DNA of 52,751 nucleotides from Fimadaptatus sp948467645 (GTDB lineage: Bacteria; Bacillota; Clostridia; Christensenellales; Aristaeellaceae): assembly GCA_948467645.1 (NCBI GenBank), contig CAOKFD010000015.1, forward strand, positions 1-52,751. Reading direction: 5' to 3'. The translations under genes and the position numbers were made by a program. The notes below the pieces were generated by a model. That model saw only the letters and a program-made list of their open reading frames with translations, searched no databases and was not told the origin of the DNA. Position 1 is the first letter of the stretch, and each line of letters starts with the position of its first letter. Shown here in pieces: positions 8,149 to 17,221 of this stretch.

Positions 8149-9192
8149 TCAGATCATTACCTGCTTGCCGGTGCGCGCGGACTCGAACGCGCAGTCCAGC
8201 ACGTGCATTACCGCGCAGACCTGGCAGGGCTTTACGATGGGCTCGCACTTGCCCTCGATAGCGTCGCGCAGGTTTGCATAGTACTCGCGCAGGTCGGTGG
8301 GAGTATCGGGCAGTTCGAACGTCATGACCTCATCGGCGGGACGCGGCGCGAACGTGCGGGTAGGCGTGCCTTCGCCGGTCACGACGGCTTCACTGTGCTC
8401 GGCGGACTTTTCGATCTTGATGATCTTGCCGTTGCGGGAGAAGTCGTTGATGTAGGCGGTGCCCAGATCGCCCAGTATCATCCAGCGGGGCAGCGGGTTG
8501 AGCACCCATGTGCCGATTTCCATCTGAACATGCATACCGTTCTTCAGGTCGTATACGAGGAAGAAGTAGTCCTCAACATCCTCGGTCTTAACGTTGACCA
8601 TCTTGCAGAACACGCTCTTTATGCTGTCGAAGCCGAACAGGTTCATGATCTGGTCGGTGAAGTGTACGCCCCAGTCGAATATCATTCCGCCGCCGTGCTC
8701 CGGCTCGGCGCGCCAGCCGAACATTGCGCCGCGGCTGCCGTGCAGACGGGACTGCACCGAATACACCTTGCCCACCATGCCGTCGTTTACTATCTGGCTG
8801 GCGATCTTGTAATCCTTATCCCAGCGGCGGTTCTGATGCACAGTGAATATGACGCCGCACTGCTGGGCGGTGCGCGCCATAAGCTCGGCCTGAGCGCCGT
8901 CCATGGCGACGGGCTTTTCCACGATAACGTTCTTGCCGGCCTTCATCGCGGCGCAGGCCAGCGCGCAGTGGGTATCGTTGGGGGTAGATACCAGCACAGT
9001 GTTTATCTTGTCGCTGGCAAGGAACTCGTTAAGAGACGAGAACGCCTCCAGACCCTCGTCGCGGGCCAGCTGTACCTTTTCGGGATCAATATCGTATGCG
9101 GCGACCACGGACACTCCTTCTACGCGGGGAGCGTTGCGCAGGTGCCAATGCCCCATGTAACCATAGCCGATAATGCCTAGCGTCAGTGCCAT
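8149..9192 (-). CDS. Gfo/Idh/MocA family oxidoreductase
   Basis: An NAD(P)-dependent sugar or polyol dehydrogenase of 347 aa. The N-terminal Rossmann motif is GIIGYGYMGHWHLRN, followed by the family EKP motif (VIVEKPVAMDG, catalytic lysine) and the C-terminal segment with DWGVHFTDQI, whose Asp/His are typical of the active site. I chose the ATG at 9192 because GGAGGA lies eight bases upstream; 17 further codons in frame have no RBS. It has its own promoter (9248-9276) and terminator, so it is monocistronic. The substrate is not determinable from sequence. Confidence 0.9.
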   Translation of the reverse strand: MALTLGIIGYGYMGHWHLRNAPRVEGVSVVAAYDIDPEKVQLARDEGLEAFSSLNEFLASDKINTVLVSTPNDTHCALACAAMKAGKNVIVEKPVAMDGAQAELMARTAQQCGVIFTVHQNRRWDKDYKIASQIVNDGMVGKVYSVQSRLHGSRGAMFGWRAEPEHGGGMIFDWGVHFTDQIMNLFGFDSIKSVFCKMVNVKTEDVEDYFFLVYDLKNGMHVQMEIGTWVLNPLPRWMILGDLGTAYINDFSRNGKIIKIEKSAEHSEAVVTGEGTPTRTFAPRPADEVMTFELPDTPTDLREYYANLRDAIEGKCEPIVKPCQVCAVMHVLDCAFESARTGKQVMI

Positions 9193-9247
9193 AATTTTAT
9201 TCCTCCGTATCCGCAACCGCAGTGCGCGGCTGTAATTATCCAATTAA

Positions 9248-9276
9248 AGTATACAACACCATGCGCATATTTTCAA
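9248..9276 (-). promoter_or_regulatory. Promoter of the Gfo/Idh/MocA gene at 8149-9192
   Basis: Minus strand: TTGAAA (9271-9276), 17 bases, TATACT (9248-9253). Confidence 0.7.
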
Positions 9277-9345
9277 GCAGTGCCGGGCACGCAATGCGCA
9301 ATGTTTTTCAAAATTTCGTCAAGCCGCGCAGAATATGCGCAAATA

Positions 9346-9368
9346 AGCCCGCCGTTTTCAGGCGGGCT
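9346..9368 (-). terminator. Terminator hairpin after the Gfo/Idh/MocA gene at 9403
   Basis: A perfect 8-bp stem AGCCCGCC / GGCGGGCT with a short loop lies about 35 bases after the stop codon, followed on the minus strand by TATTTG. The U tract is short. Confidence 0.65.
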
Positions 9369-9402
9369 CTTGCTTTATCGCTCGCCTGAGCGGGCGCATT
9401 GA

Positions 9403-10485
9403 TTAGTCAAAGTATACGGGCTTGCCGGTGCGCGCGGAGGTGTAAATGGCCTCCAGTATCTCGGACACCACGCAGGCCTGCTCGGGCAGGACCACGGGAT
9501 CAGTGTCGTTTTCGATCGCGTCATACCAGCGGCGCTGCTCGGTGATACCGGGGGTTTCCTTCACGCCGTCATAAAACGCCACGCCGCCCGCCGACATGTC
9601 GGGGCGCTTTTCGACCAGACGGCCGTACTCGCCCTTGTTGACCGAAACGCCGTTCTTTATCTGTGCGCCGGCCTTGCTGCCCATCAGCTGTACGCTGCCC
9701 TCGGGGATAGGCTCAATGGTGTTGAGCGCCCAGGTGGCGTCCAGAGTGATCGTCGCGCCGTCCTGCATCACGATGAAGCCAAACGCCGCGTCCTCCATGG
9801 TGTGCTGCTTGGGATCCCAGCCGCCCCAGGGGTTGCCGCACTCGGCGTTTTCGCACTTCTTATAGGAAGTACCCACGACCATGCGGGGCTTGTAGTTGTT
9901 CATCAGGTACAGGGTAAGGTCGAGCGAATGGGTGCCGATGTCGATGAGGGGGCCGCCGCCCTGCTCGTACTCGTTGAGGAACACGCCCCAGTTGGGGGTG
10001 CCGCGGCGACGGATGGCCAATGCCTTGGCGTAGTATATATCGCCCAGCTCGCCGCTGTCGATAACCTGCTTTAGGTACTGGGTCTCGGGCTTATGGCGAT
10101 GCTGATAGCCGATAGTCAGCTTCTTGCCGCTCTCCTTGGCGGCCGCAACCATGCGGCGCGCGTCCTCGGCGGTCTTGGCCATGGGCTTTTCGCACATTAC
10201 GTGCTTGCCCGCGTGCAGCGCGTCTATGGAGATCTGCGCGTGCATACGGTTGGGGGTGAGTACGTGCACTACGTCTATGCTCTCGTCCTTGAGCAGTTCC
10301 TGATAGTCGGTATATACTTTTGCGTCGGGGGTGCCGTATTCCTTTGCGGCCTTTATGGCCTTTTCCTCGATAAGGTCGCAGAACGCCACCAAGTCAACGC
10401 GGTTGATTGCCTTTAGAGAGGGCAGGTGCTTGCCGTTGGCTATGCCGCCGCAGCCGATTATGCCTACCTTGAGTCGCTTGCTCAT
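9403..10485 (-). CDS. Gfo/Idh/MocA family oxidoreductase
   Basis: A second NAD(P)-dependent dehydrogenase of the family, 360 aa: KVGIIGCGGIANGKHLPSL (Rossmann), HVMCEKPMAKTAEDARRMV (catalytic Lys) and GGGPLIDIGTHSLDL (active-site Asp/His). The start at 10485 has GGAGG eight bases upstream; the longer upstream frame is rejected. It is transcribed away from the AraC regulator gene at 10622, which suggests that regulator may control it. Its closest in-window relative is the gene at 8149-9192, but the two are clearly diverged. Confidence 0.9.
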   Translation of the reverse strand: MSKRLKVGIIGCGGIANGKHLPSLKAINRVDLVAFCDLIEEKAIKAAKEYGTPDAKVYTDYQELLKDESIDVVHVLTPNRMHAQISIDALHAGKHVMCEKPMAKTAEDARRMVAAAKESGKKLTIGYQHRHKPETQYLKQVIDSGELGDIYYAKALAIRRRGTPNWGVFLNEYEQGGGPLIDIGTHSLDLTLYLMNNYKPRMVVGTSYKKCENAECGNPWGGWDPKQHTMEDAAFGFIVMQDGATITLDATWALNTIEPIPEGSVQLMGSKAGAQIKNGVSVNKGEYGRLVEKRPDMSAGGVAFYDGVKETPGITEQRRWYDAIENDTDPVVLPEQACVVSEILEAIYTSARTGKPVYFD

Positions 10486-10621
10486 TGTATGTCCTCCGAT
10501 GATAGTTTTTTTCGTATGCGTATCCTTAACATCCGGATTATGCCTATATAGTAGCACAATCGCGCGCGGCATGATATAATCGGCTTATCCAAAAATAGCA
10601 TAATTTTGCGGAGGCAGATAA
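10486..10621. promoter_or_regulatory. Divergent control region between Gfo/Idh/MocA and AraC genes
   Basis: For the plus-strand AraC gene a TATAAT box is at 10575-10580, 41 bases before the ATG, without a convincing -35, as expected if an activator is needed. For the minus-strand gene no clear promoter boxes are seen. Confidence 0.45.
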
Positions 10622-11512
10622 ATGCAATTCTATCACGAATCGCGCAAGCCGCTGGGCACGCTGGGGTATCTGTTTGAATGCAGCATACAGCGCCGCTGCG
10701 GCCGCAGCATATTCGCCGCGCCGCATGTGCATGAATACTTTGAGATACTCTTATGCCGCGAGGGGCATTTCCGGCTGGAGACCGGTGACGCGCCGGTATT
10801 TCTGGATGTGGGCGACATGGCGGTCATCGACCCGATGGACGTGCATTGCACATACGCGCTGGCCGAGGGCGACAATACATACATGGTACTCAAGTTCGTG
10901 CCCGAGCTTATGTACAGCTCCGAGCAGCCCATGTACGAGCTGGGCACGGTATCGGCGTACATGCGCCTGCGCTCGTCGCACCGCAAGGTCTTTCGCAAGG
11001 ACGAAGTCGAAAGCAGCGGCATGGGCGCGATAATGGAGCGCATATTCGATGAGTACAACAATAAGGAGTTCGGCTATGCCCTGAGCGTGCGCGCCGAGAT
11101 AATGCGGCTTTTCGTGGCGATACTGCGCGACTGGCACAAGTCTTACGCTCCCGAGCTGCCCGACGCGGAATCGTTTGCGCAGCTTCAGCGCGCGTATGAG
11201 TTCATCGAGGCCAACTATGCGGGCAATGTGACGCTCGCGGACGTGGCGAAGCATTGCAACATGTCGTACACGGCATTCTCGCGCTTCTTTTCACAGCACG
11301 CGGGGCGCAGTTTCACCGATGCGCTGCTTATGACGCGCATAAAGCGCTCGATGCGGCTGATAAACTCGACCGACATGAGCATAACCGAAATCGCGGCGCA
11401 AACCGGTTTTTCATCGACCAGCCACTACATACGCTGCTTCAAGGCCGTGACCGGCAAGACGCCGCTTAAGTACCGCGATGCCGAGCGCACGCACGGCATA
11501 CGCGCAAAGTAA
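10622..11512 (+). CDS. AraC family transcriptional regulator
   Basis: A 296-aa regulator. The N-terminal half has a cupin-like ligand-binding domain (PHVHEYFEILLCREGHF, residues about 37-55). The C-terminal 100 residues hold two helix-turn-helix motifs: the first in VTLADVAKHCNMSYTAFSRFF, the second in SITEIAAQTGFSSTSHYIRCF followed by KAVTGKTPLKYRD, the classic AraC end. GGAGG lies seven bases before the ATG. It is divergent from a Gfo/Idh/MocA gene and probably senses the sugar that this enzyme oxidises (inference). Confidence 0.92.
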   Translation: MQFYHESRKPLGTLGYLFECSIQRRCGRSIFAAPHVHEYFEILLCREGHFRLETGDAPVFLDVGDMAVIDPMDVHCTYALAEGDNTYMVLKFVPELMYSSEQPMYELGTVSAYMRLRSSHRKVFRKDEVESSGMGAIMERIFDEYNNKEFGYALSVRAEIMRLFVAILRDWHKSYAPELPDAESFAQLQRAYEFIEANYAGNVTLADVAKHCNMSYTAFSRFFSQHAGRSFTDALLMTRIKRSMRLINSTDMSITEIAAQTGFSSTSHYIRCFKAVTGKTPLKYRDAERTHGIRAK

Positions 11513-11514
11513 AT

Positions 11515-11549
11515 CGCCGACGCACGGGATTGTGTCCCGCGCGTCGGCG
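11515..11549. terminator. Bidirectional terminator between convergent genes
   Basis: A long stem CGCCGACGC-A-CGGG / CCCG-C-GCGTCGGCG starts two bases after the AraC stop and ends about 20 bases before the stop of the convergent DNA-glycosylase gene. U-rich tails on both sides are short. Confidence 0.75.
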
Positions 11550-11570
11550 TTTAGCGTATGTTAATGGACT

Positions 11571-12767
11571 TCATGCCTTAACCGCATCCTCCCGCCATTC
11601 AATCTCGGTGCAGTCATTGAAGCGCGCAAACCGCTCCACGCACTCGTTAAGCGCCGCGCGCTCGTCGTCGGACGGTAAATGCCCTTCCTCATGCCAGATG
11701 TTATTCACGCACAGCTTCGCGCGCTTCCTGTCGCGCACGATTTCGGCGCGGCCAGTAAAAGTATCTCCGTAAAGCAGCGGCAATACGTAATAGCCATACT
11801 TGCGCTGCGCCACGGGCGTATATATTTCCCATTTGTAGGCAAATCCAAACAGCGCCTCGATCAGCCGCCTGTCCCACATCAAGCAGTCCAGCGGCGCAAT
11901 CAGCTCGGCGCGCGGCTCCGGCTCGCCCATCGCCAACGCTTCCTCCAGCAGCTTTTCATCCTCCGTAAGCATGTACAGCGGATAGGTTATGCCCTCTACC
12001 TCAAGCGGCTGAATTTTGCCAGCTGCGCACAGGCGTTCAAACACGCGCGTGCGCTCGGCGGCCTTAAAGTCATCCATGCACAGCCACGCGTCCGACGCGC
12101 GCGCCCACATCAGACCTACCGCGCCTATCCGGCGCGCGGCGCGCCATTCGTTATGGTCCGCATCGTCCGGGTACGGTTCGCCGCGCTCAAGTATCGCGTG
12201 CGGCAGGCAGTTTTCGATCAGGTCATAGTACTTCACGCCGCCGTGCTTGTGGTGCACGGCCAGTTCGCCCGCAAAGTACATGTGCTCCAGCGCCGCGCGT
12301 GCAAGCCTTGTATCGCTCCAGTACCAGTTTACCTTCTCGTTCATGTCCAGATCGCCCGCGCACAGCGGGCCGCGGCTGGCTATTTCGGCGCGCACGCGCT
12401 GTCGCACCATGCTTATCTCTTCGCTGCTGCGCTCCCATGCGCGATGGGCGGCGCGCACACGCTCAAAGTACGGAAAGTCATCCGCGGGCATTATGCACAG
12501 GTTTTTGTCGAAGTAGTCGATAAGCTCGCGCCGCTTGTACAAAAGCGAGTCCAGCATCGGCTTTGCAAAGCCCTCCACGCGCGAATTGAGCGCGATTTCG
12601 GGACTGCGGCCGCATACGTCTATCGGGTCGAACTGTATGCTGCCCGCCTGACGCACGTACTTTAGCGCGCCGTCCTCGCCGACGAAGCGCCGTCTACCGA
12701 TTAGGCCCTGCTTAAGCAGCATGAACCTGCGCGCCTGCAATGCGGTTATGCGGTGCGGAGCACTCAC
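11571..12767 (-). CDS. YcaQ/AlkX-like DNA glycosylase (winged-helix HTH_42 family)
   Basis: A 398-aa protein of the YcaQ/AlkZ family, which excises bulky N-alkylpurines and unhooks interstrand crosslinks using tandem winged helices. The segment GSIQFDPIDVCGRSPEI contains QFD, fitting the Q-x-D catalytic motif reported for the AlkX/YcaQ branch rather than the Q-x-Q of AlkZ. Other family landmarks are ARRFMLLKQGL at the N-terminus and APLDCLMWDRRLIEALFGF and YGYYVLPLLYGD near the C-terminus. It overlaps the upstream RpiR gene by four bases, so the two are co-transcribed, although no functional link is evident. Confidence 0.82.
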   Translation of the reverse strand: MSAPHRITALQARRFMLLKQGLIGRRRFVGEDGALKYVRQAGSIQFDPIDVCGRSPEIALNSRVEGFAKPMLDSLLYKRRELIDYFDKNLCIMPADDFPYFERVRAAHRAWERSSEEISMVRQRVRAEIASRGPLCAGDLDMNEKVNWYWSDTRLARAALEHMYFAGELAVHHKHGGVKYYDLIENCLPHAILERGEPYPDDADHNEWRAARRIGAVGLMWARASDAWLCMDDFKAAERTRVFERLCAAGKIQPLEVEGITYPLYMLTEDEKLLEEALAMGEPEPRAELIAPLDCLMWDRRLIEALFGFAYKWEIYTPVAQRKYGYYVLPLLYGDTFTGRAEIVRDRKRAKLCVNNIWHEEGHLPSDDERAALNECVERFARFNDCTEIEWREDAVKA

Positions 12768-13648
12768 AGCTTATTCTCCACAAGCGCCTCGTTGGAGCGC
12801 GCCAGCGCGGTCTGGTAAGCGCCGCCGCCGCGCAGCATCACGCTGATGAACAGGCCTTCGACCAGCACGAGTTCTGATATGCGCTTGGTAATCACCTCGC
12901 CCGAATGCTCCATGAACGACGCGGTGGTCAGCACGCAGTCGGACAGCCGCGCGAGTTGTGAATACGGATAGTTGGTTATGCTTATTACCGTCGCGCCCAT
13001 TTCGCGGGCGCGGCGCGCGGTGTTGACCGTGGTGCGCGAACGGCCCGAGTGGCTTATCAGCACGCACGCGTCGCCCTTTTGAAGCTGGCTGGCCTGTATA
13101 AGCTGAATGTCGGGGTCGTTGGAGCTGGTGCACAGCGTGCCCATGCGGCTGAACTTGTGATAGGCAGACTCGGCCACGATCGCCGCGTCGCCCACGCCGT
13201 AGAAGCCCACCCTATGCGCGCTGAGCAGCGCGTTCACCGCGCCGTTAAACTGTTCCCGATCAAGCACGCACATCAGATCTTCCATCGACTGTATCGAGGC
13301 GCGCACTATCTGCGACGCTATTTCATACGGATCGTCGTTGGCGCTCATGTGCTGATACAGATCGCTGGGCAGGCGTTCGGCGTTCTGATCGGTTTTGACC
13401 TGCCTCAGCGCGGCCTTGAGCTGGGCAAAGCCCTCAAAGCCCAGTCGGCGCGATATGCGCACGAATGTGGGCTGGGACACGTTGCACATCTGTGCGGCCT
13501 CGGCGATGGTCATTTCGGACAGTCCCACGGGATCGGTAAGTATAAGGTCGGCGGCGCTGCGCTCGGCGCGCTTGAGCTGGCCGTATATCGCCCGCATGTT
13601 CAGCATCAGCTGCGCGGGCAATGCATTGGAATCGAATTCGTTACTCAT
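12764..13648 (-). CDS. MurR/RpiR family transcriptional regulator
   Basis: A 294-aa sugar-phosphate-sensing repressor or activator. The N-terminal HTH_6 domain is seen as MTIAEAAQMCNVSQPTFVRI with LGFEGFAQLKAAL after it; the C-terminal SIS domain has VGFYGVGDAAIVA, SHSGRSRTTVNTARRAREMG and VISITN. I chose the second ATG (13648) because AGGA is immediately next to the first one at 13660. A palindrome at 13706-13726 just upstream may be its operator. Likely ligands are sugar phosphates of the nearby catabolic genes (inference). Confidence 0.92.
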   Translation of the reverse strand: MSNEFDSNALPAQLMLNMRAIYGQLKRAERSAADLILTDPVGLSEMTIAEAAQMCNVSQPTFVRISRRLGFEGFAQLKAALRQVKTDQNAERLPSDLYQHMSANDDPYEIASQIVRASIQSMEDLMCVLDREQFNGAVNALLSAHRVGFYGVGDAAIVAESAYHKFSRMGTLCTSSNDPDIQLIQASQLQKGDACVLISHSGRSRTTVNTARRAREMGATVISITNYPYSQLARLSDCVLTTASFMEHSGEVITKRISELVLVEGLFISVMLRGGGAYQTALARSNEALVENKL

Positions 13649-13705
13649 ATTAAAGCACATCCTGTACGGCTTTATTTTAAAATGCGTCCGGCATATTTGC
13701 CGCCA

Positions 13706-13726
13706 TAATTACAAATCGTGTAATTA
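13706..13726. promoter_or_regulatory. Palindrome upstream of the RpiR gene, candidate operator
   Basis: TAATTAC-N7-GTAATTA, a perfect 7-bp inverted repeat, lies about 57 bases before the chosen start. Position and symmetry suit an autoregulatory site, but no second copy was seen in the window. Confidence 0.4.
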
Positions 13727-13862
13727 CGAGGTACTCAGACGCAAATCATGCGTAAAATAAAAAAACTACTTTATATAAAGATAGCACCTGCGCGGGCGCG
13801 TGTCAAGGCTAAACACATTTATGTCAGGCGCGCGACAATTAATTGGCATTGTCAAAAAGCAC

Positions 13863-13891
13863 TTGAAACGTAACGCAATTTCCATTATCAT
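13863..13891 (+). promoter_or_regulatory. Promoter of the zinc peptidase gene
   Basis: Plus strand: TTGAAA (13863-13868), 17 bases, TATCAT (13886-13891), about 77 bases before the ATG at 13969. Confidence 0.6.
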
Positions 13892-13968
13892 AGTGCAAAC
13901 GGGATTTTCGGTTTGCGGCATCAATATGCGGCAGTCCGGACATACTGCCCGCAGGGAGGTAGTCGGTT

Positions 13969-14673
13969 ATGTTCTATCCATATGGATTTTATTTTGACCC
14001 CACGATGCTTATCGTGCTGCCCGGGCTGCTGCTGGCGCTCTGGGCGCAGTTCAAGGTAAATTCGACCTATTCCAAATACAGCCGCGTTGAATCGCGCAGC
14101 GGACTTACCGCGGCGCAGGCCGCGCGGATGTTGCTGGACGAAAACGGACTGAGCAGCGTGCGCATCGAACGCGTACGCGGCCGCCTGACCGACAATTACG
14201 ATCCGCGCGACAAGGTGCTCAGGCTGTCCGACGATGTAATGAACTCCACGTCCATCGCGGCGCTGGGTGTGGCGGCGCACGAGGCCGGTCACGCCGTGCA
14301 GGACGCGCAGGGCTACAAGCCGCTGATGCTGCGCTCGGCTATGGTGCCGGTAGTAAGCGTCGGCTCCAACCTTGCGATACCGCTGTTCTTCTTGGGGCTT
14401 ATATTCTCGTGGGAGCCGCTGGTCAACGTAGGTATAATCCTGTTCGGGCTGGTGGTCGTGTTCTCGCTGGTCACGCTGCCGGTCGAGTTCAACGCTTCCA
14501 AGCGCGCACTTGCGACGCTGGAAGGCTGTGCGATACTGGACAGCGACGAACTCAGCGGCGCGCGCGCCGTATTGAGCGCGGCCGCAATGACATACGTTGC
14601 GTCGGCGCTTCAGTCGATACTCAACCTTTTGCGACTGCTGGTCATATCCGGCAGGGGCGACCGCCGCGATTGA
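13969..14673 (+). CDS. Membrane zinc metallopeptidase (YugP / PF04298 family)
   Basis: A 234-aa integral membrane peptidase. The zinc motif HEAGH is in ALGVAAHEAGHAVQDAQ; an N-terminal membrane segment (MLIVLPGLLLALWAQF) and two central ones (VGSNLAIPLFFLGLIF, VGIILFGLVVVFSLVTLPVEF) surround it. The last conserved part (SGARAVLSAAAMTYVASAL) is also typical. GGGAGG stands about ten bases before the ATG. Cleaved targets are unknown. It is monocistronic, with its own promoter and terminator. Confidence 0.9.
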   Translation: MFYPYGFYFDPTMLIVLPGLLLALWAQFKVNSTYSKYSRVESRSGLTAAQAARMLLDENGLSSVRIERVRGRLTDNYDPRDKVLRLSDDVMNSTSIAALGVAAHEAGHAVQDAQGYKPLMLRSAMVPVVSVGSNLAIPLFFLGLIFSWEPLVNVGIILFGLVVVFSLVTLPVEFNASKRALATLEGCAILDSDELSGARAVLSAAAMTYVASALQSILNLLRLLVISGRGDRRD

Positions 14674-14694
14674 TATTCCTTTAAGGCAAACAGC

Positions 14695-14730
14695 AGGCCG
14701 TGCCGATGCTTTTCGGCACGGCCTATTTTT
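14695..14730 (+). terminator. Terminator of the zinc peptidase gene
   Basis: Perfect 11-bp stem AGGCCGTGCCG / CGGCACGGCCT with an 8-nt loop followed by ATTTTT. Confidence 0.9.
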
Positions 14731-14802
14731 GCGTTCAGGGCTTAGTATGCCGTCTCTGCAAAGGCTTATCTACGTGACTGTATCTTGACCTAACCGGCAG
14801 AA

Positions 14803-14842
14803 AAGCAAAAATCCGGCTGCACACACATACGTGATGCAGCCG
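14803..14842 (-). terminator. Terminator of the isomerase operon
   Basis: Minus-strand stem CGGCTGCA / TGCAGCCG followed by TTTTTGCTTTT, 16 bases after the stop at 14859. Confidence 0.85.
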
Positions 14843-14858
14843 AATTTTGATTTATGCC

Positions 14859-15722
14859 TTAAACTATCTCATAGCCCAGCTTGACGATGTTGTCATAGGA
14901 AGTCTTGAGGCAGTCGAACACGTCGCGGCCATACAGGTTGTCCTGCTCGATGAAGAAGTACTTCGCGCCGGACGCGAGACTCTGCTTGATTATCGAGTCC
15001 ATATCGAGCGTGCCCTCGCCCACTTCGGCAAACTGCACCACGTCGTTAAACGCCTGCATAAAGCCCTTGAAGTCGCCCTTGGCCATCATGCCGAACGCCT
15101 CCGGCGGAATATGGCCGATGCGGTAGTCCTTCAGGTGTATCAAATCGACCTTGCCCGCGTAATCGGCGATTACCTTTACCGGATCGCAGCCGCCGCGATG
15201 TATCCAGTGCACGTCCAGCTCAAAGCCCAGCTTATCGGCATTTTCGCGTATGATGTCCAGCAGGAGCTTGCCTTCGAAGCGCTGGAACTCGATGTGATGG
15301 TTGTGATAGTACAGCTTTATGCCCTGATCGGCCAGCTTCTGCGCGGCGACGTTGGCCATGCGGCAGAAGTGCAGCACTTCGTCCAGCGACGCCATGCAGC
15401 CAAACGGCAACATGCCTATGCGCACAAAGTTGCAATCAAGCGCCTTGCAGTCGGCCACAATCTTATCAAAGTGAGTGGCGATGGTCTCCTGCGGCATGGG
15501 GCCGTTGGGCGCTACGCCTGCGGATACGGCGGCGATTTTTATGCCGAAATCGTCCTGAGCGCGGCGCATTGCGTCCACGTTCGCGGCATTCATGGGTATC
15601 TGCGAAATTTCCACGCTGCCATAGCCTATCTCATGCACCTTTTTAAGCGTATCATATGCGCCCAGCTCGTCGAATTTGCCCTTGAGCATCATCGCCTGAA
15701 CGCCAACATTTATCTTCGTCAT
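14859..15722 (-). CDS. Sugar phosphate isomerase/epimerase (TIM barrel)
   Basis: A 287-aa AP-endonuclease-2-fold protein with the metal-binding residues of the family: IKLYYHNHHIEFQ (His and Glu), FELDVHWIHRGG (Asp, His), LIHLKDYR (His-x-Lys-Asp) and YFFIEQD (Glu). It follows the Gfo/Idh/MocA gene at 15744-16922 by 21 bases, and this dehydrogenase-isomerase pairing is common in inositol and related sugar catabolism, where the keto product of the first enzyme is isomerised by the second. It has the same length as the protein at 3840-4703 but is only distantly similar. Confidence 0.87.
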   Translation of the reverse strand: MTKINVGVQAMMLKGKFDELGAYDTLKKVHEIGYGSVEISQIPMNAANVDAMRRAQDDFGIKIAAVSAGVAPNGPMPQETIATHFDKIVADCKALDCNFVRIGMLPFGCMASLDEVLHFCRMANVAAQKLADQGIKLYYHNHHIEFQRFEGKLLLDIIRENADKLGFELDVHWIHRGGCDPVKVIADYAGKVDLIHLKDYRIGHIPPEAFGMMAKGDFKGFMQAFNDVVQFAEVGEGTLDMDSIIKQSLASGAKYFFIEQDNLYGRDVFDCLKTSYDNIVKLGYEIV

Positions 15723-15743
15723 AATGCCCTCCCGTAATCGCGA

Positions 15744-16922
15744 TTACTTGCGCGTGGGGTACTTGCCTTCCGCGGCAATGCGCTTGTTCAGTTCCTCAAG
15801 ATACAGATCCTCGTCAACCGGCATATCGACTTCCTTGCCCAGCCAGCTGGACAGCAGTATTGCGTTGCACAGGTTTACACCGTTTATGCCGTCGCTGCCC
15901 GGCGCGAGCAGGGGTTCGCCCTCCAGCAAGTGCGCCGCAAAGTTGCGCAGCACTTCGCCGTGCTGATTGCCCCAGCCGCTTTCGTTCTTGAGCTCCTCAA
16001 CGTCGTATATGTTCTTTGCGCCGCCGCCCATAAAGAGCTTGTTCATATCCTCGGTGGATATTGTGGCGTTCATTTCGTTTTCGGACTTCTTCAGGCGGTA
16101 TACGGTGGCCTTCTTGCTGTCCTCTACGACTATCTTGCCGCCGTCCATGTCTATTTCAAGGCGGTCGGTGCCGATAACGTCGTGCGTGCAGGTAATGAAC
16201 ACGCCGGTTGCGCCGTTGGGATAGGTCAGCGTCGCGGTAACGTCATTATCCACAACTATGTCGCGGCCCACGCCGTAGCGCACGTTGGCATACACCTTGC
16301 TGGGCACGCCGCATATCCACTGGAACAGGTCGAGCTGATGCGGGGCCTGATTGACCAGCACGCCGCCGCCCTCGCCGCCCCAGGTCGCGCGCCAGGAGCT
16401 TTGCTTGTAATAGCTGTCGGGCCGCCACCAGGAGTTGATTATCCAGTTGGTGCGGCGGATCTGACCCATGCTGCCGCCCGCGACCAGCTCGCGCAGCTGC
16501 TTATAGAGCTTATTGGTGCGCTGGTTGAACATAATGCCGAAGGGCACCTCGGGGTGCTTTGCAGCACACTCGTTCATCTCGCGCACGGCCTTGGCGTACA
16601 CGCCTGCGGGCTTTTCCACGATCACTGGCATACTGTGCTCGATCGCGTACATCGCGATTTCGGTATGCAGATAGTGCGGCACGGTCGTGACGATCGCGTC
16701 AACAGTGCCGGACGCTATCATTTCCTTATAATCGGTAAAGAAGGGCTTTTCGGGGTACATTATCTCGCACATGGTGCGCTTGGCGGGATCGATGTCGCAC
16801 AGCGCGCCCAATTCCGCATTGGTGGGCACGGCGCCCATCATGGCCATGCCGCCGGTGAGGTAGCGCGCGTAGAAGCCGCCCTGATTGCCCACGCCGATTA
16901 TTCCGTAACGAATTTTCTTCAA
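15744..16922 (-). CDS. Gfo/Idh/MocA family oxidoreductase
   Basis: A 392-aa NAD(P)-dependent dehydrogenase: RYGIIGVGNQGGFYARYL (Rossmann), MPVIVEKPAGVYAKAV (catalytic Lys) and GGVLVNQAPHQLDLFQWI (active-site region). The likely start is TTG at 16922 with GGAG eight bases upstream; the GTG codons just before it lie too close to the RBS, and the ATG of the longer frame (17015) is upstream of the promoter. It is first gene of a two-gene operon with the isomerase; the promoter is at 16966-16994. Confidence 0.88.
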   Translation of the reverse strand: MKKIRYGIIGVGNQGGFYARYLTGGMAMMGAVPTNAELGALCDIDPAKRTMCEIMYPEKPFFTDYKEMIASGTVDAIVTTVPHYLHTEIAMYAIEHSMPVIVEKPAGVYAKAVREMNECAAKHPEVPFGIMFNQRTNKLYKQLRELVAGGSMGQIRRTNWIINSWWRPDSYYKQSSWRATWGGEGGGVLVNQAPHQLDLFQWICGVPSKVYANVRYGVGRDIVVDNDVTATLTYPNGATGVFITCTHDVIGTDRLEIDMDGGKIVVEDSKKATVYRLKKSENEMNATISTEDMNKLFMGGGAKNIYDVEELKNESGWGNQHGEVLRNFAAHLLEGEPLLAPGSDGINGVNLCNAILLSSWLGKEVDMPVDEDLYLEELNKRIAAEGKYPTRK

Positions 16923-16965
16923 AGTCACCACTCCTTCGCATTTCACGTCGTTTTGGCATATTTTT

Positions 16966-16994
16966 ATTATAAACTTTGACCGTATGCACGTCAA
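16966..16994 (-). promoter_or_regulatory. Promoter of the dehydrogenase-isomerase operon
   Basis: Minus strand: TTGACG (16989-16994), 17 bases, TATAAT (16966-16971). This supports a start codon downstream of 16960, i.e. the TTG at 16922. Confidence 0.85.
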
Positions 16995-17221
16995 GTGCCT
17001 TTCGCATTTGTCCATATTAATGACAATTTTATGATTCTGCTCAGGCGGCCATTTCTTCCTTCATAAGTTTTTATCAGCTAAAGCGGAACCGGATTTGATT
17101 TTTCTTGTTCAGGCAGAATCTCACTGCTTAACCTCATCCGCATTTTAAGGAATGTTCCGCCGCGTTCTGTGCACAGCCCTGTGCATAAGCCTTACCCGCT
17201 CGTTCTGCCTTAACAATACGC
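16995..17221. other. Intergenic, nothing clear
   Basis: Between the promoter at 16966 and the terminator at 17222 I see no coding sequence. A weak, widely spaced inverted repeat around ATTCTGC (about 17034 and 17110) is the only structure noticed. Confidence 0.4.
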
